Shown here piece after piece: positions 63,137 to 64,000 of a DNA stretch of 64,000 nt (its first letter is position 1; each line of letters starts with the position of its first letter). A model generated the notes under the pieces. That model did no database searches. It was not told the DNA's origin and saw nothing but the letters and a program-made list of their open reading frames with translations. The DNA is from Paenibacillus sp. NEAU-GSW1 (GTDB lineage Bacteria > Bacillota > Bacilli > Paenibacillales > Paenibacillaceae): positions 1-64,000 of the forward strand of contig NZ_WOVL01000021.1 of the NCBI RefSeq assembly GCF_009737085.1. The letters are read 5' to 3'. The translations under genes and the position numbers were made by a program.

Positions 63137-64000
63137 CTACCCCGTTATTTCTTCTCTTTGCCGCGTGTAACGGTTTTGAGGAACTGGAATTCCCAGATGA
63201 CCGCGCAGCGTATCACGCTCATACTCCTCGCGGAACAAACCTCGCTGCTGCAACAGCGGCACGACCTGTTCAACAAATTCATCCAAACCGTTCGGAACGG
63301 CATTGCCGATAATGAAGCCGTCCGCCGCTCCCTCTTCGAACCATTGCTGAATCAAATCTGCCACATGTTCCGGCGTACCGATAAAAATCGGGCGAGGCGT
63401 CGTTTCCTCAAGCGCAACCTGGCGCAGCGTCAAGCCTTTCTGGGCGGCATTCCTTTTTATGCGATCCGTCGTGCTGCGGAAGCTGTTTTGCCCGAGCTCT
63501 CCCAGATCCGGGAACGGCTCATCCAGCGGATATTGCGAGAAATCATGATGCTCGTAATACCGTCCGAGATAATTAAGCGCACGGTCGATGTCCACCAAGT
63601 TCGCAAGCTGGGCGTATTTCGCTTCTGCTTCTTCCGCCGTTGCGCCAATTATCGGCCCGATTCCGGGAAGAATGACAATTTCAGCGCGGGAGCGGCCTTG
63701 CGCCTCCGCTCTGCTTTTTACGTCCGCATAAAATTGCTTGCCTTGCTCCAACGACTCGTAATGAGTGAAAACAGCGTCCGCGCCCTTTGCGGCAAGCGAT
63801 TTTCCGTCCTCAGAGGAGCCGGCTTGAAAAACGACAGGATGGCCTTGCTTCGATCTTGCGATATTAAGCGGACCTTGAACTGAGAAAAACTCCCCTTCAT
63901 GGTTCAAACGGTGAAGCTTCTCCGGATCGAAGAATACGCCGGACTCTTTGTCGCGAACAAAGGCGTCGTCCTCCCAGGAATCCCATAAGCCGCGAGTCAC
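63137..64000 (-). CDS. LLM-class flavin-dependent monooxygenase, NtaA/DszA type, 3' part only
   Basis: The visible 287 codons ([98 protein letters not shown]) are the C-terminal two thirds of an FMN-dependent monooxygenase of the NtaA/SnaA/DszA branch of the luciferase-like family. Members are about 440 residues, so the N-terminus lies beyond 64000 and the GTG at the edge is not the start. These enzymes oxidise nitrilotriacetate, dibenzothiophene sulfone, alkyl sulfides or sulfones. It heads the ABC operon here. Confidence 0.9.
   Translation of the reverse strand: MTRGLWDSWEDDAFVRDKESGVFFDPEKLHRLNHEGEFFSVQGPLNIARSKQGHPVVFQAGSSEDGKSLAAKGADAVFTHYESLEQGKQFYADVKSRAEAQGRSRAEIVILPGIGPIIGATAEEAEAKYAQLANLVDIDRALNYLGRYYEHHDFSQYPLDEPFPDLGELGQNSFRSTTDRIKRNAAQKGLTLRQVALEETTPRPIFIGTPEHVADLIQQWFEEGAADGFIIGNAVPNGLDEFVEQVVPLLQQRGLFREEYERDTLRGHLGIPVPQNRYTRQREEITG

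Overview
The window looks like chromosome from a Paenibacillus-type Bacillota. Most of it is about 50 percent GC with GGAGG-type ribosome sites. It carries a SigI/RsgI pair, YesM/YesN and LplA/LplB/YtcP proteins, bacillithiol genes, a T-box-controlled ilv-leu set and the infC-rpmI-rplT operon. The order yesN-yesM-lplA-lplB-ytcP-aguA-xynA2-xynB matches the aldouronate-utilisation cluster described in Paenibacillus sp. JDR-2, so the genus call rests mainly on that cluster. Species cannot be told.

Layout. 1-3400 (AT-rich, minus strand): a decayed Rhs/YD-repeat gene and a train of small membrane or exported proteins, several starting with TTG, including one with an NTF2-fold immunity domain. This is the debris of a polymorphic-toxin locus. 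3578-10314: DNA alkylation repair protein, a MacB/FtsX-type ABC exporter, SRPBCC and DUF1697 proteins, and an IDEAL-domain protein with an old-yellow-enzyme-type oxidoreductase. 10500-15026: a 1508-residue protein with seven SBBP propeller repeats followed by eight DUF11-like repeats and no signal peptide. 15172-27206: the xylan-oligosaccharide cluster. A YesM/YesN two-component system senses, a LplA lipoprotein with LplB/YtcP permeases imports, and intracellular GH67, GH10 and GH43 enzymes finish digestion. A near-consensus CcpA site lies just upstream of lplA.

27514-35316: bshB2-yojF-pepA, a soluble PAS histidine kinase, sigI-rsgI with a visible SigI-type promoter, a Cys-rich small protein and a 2-Cys peroxiredoxin. 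35452-42860: ilvB-ilvN-ilvC-leuA-(yjbQ)-leuB on the minus strand behind a Leu T-box leader; leuC and leuD are not in the window. 42992-45821: an acetyltransferase, a Gly/Cys-rich protein, the two ends of a deleted alpha-amylase gene, and rplT-rpmI-infC with its leader and an ATT start. 45841-51378: a processive glycosyltransferase, a PAP2 phosphatase, trmB, and the ytqA-ytqB tRNA-modification pair behind a small upstream ORF. 51400-51828: tandem 112-bp hairpin repeats.

51961-64000: a B12-binding radical SAM protein, an exported trypsin-like protease, an RluA-type pseudouridine synthase, small unknown proteins, and a dipeptide-type ABC operon preceded by a flavin-dependent monooxygenase cut off by the window end.

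I see no CRISPR array, rRNA, tRNA or intact insertion sequence. The least explained pieces are the Rhs debris, the SBBP/DUF11 protein, the long inverted repeat between leuA and yjbQ, the 112-bp repeats, and the small ORF ahead of ytqA.
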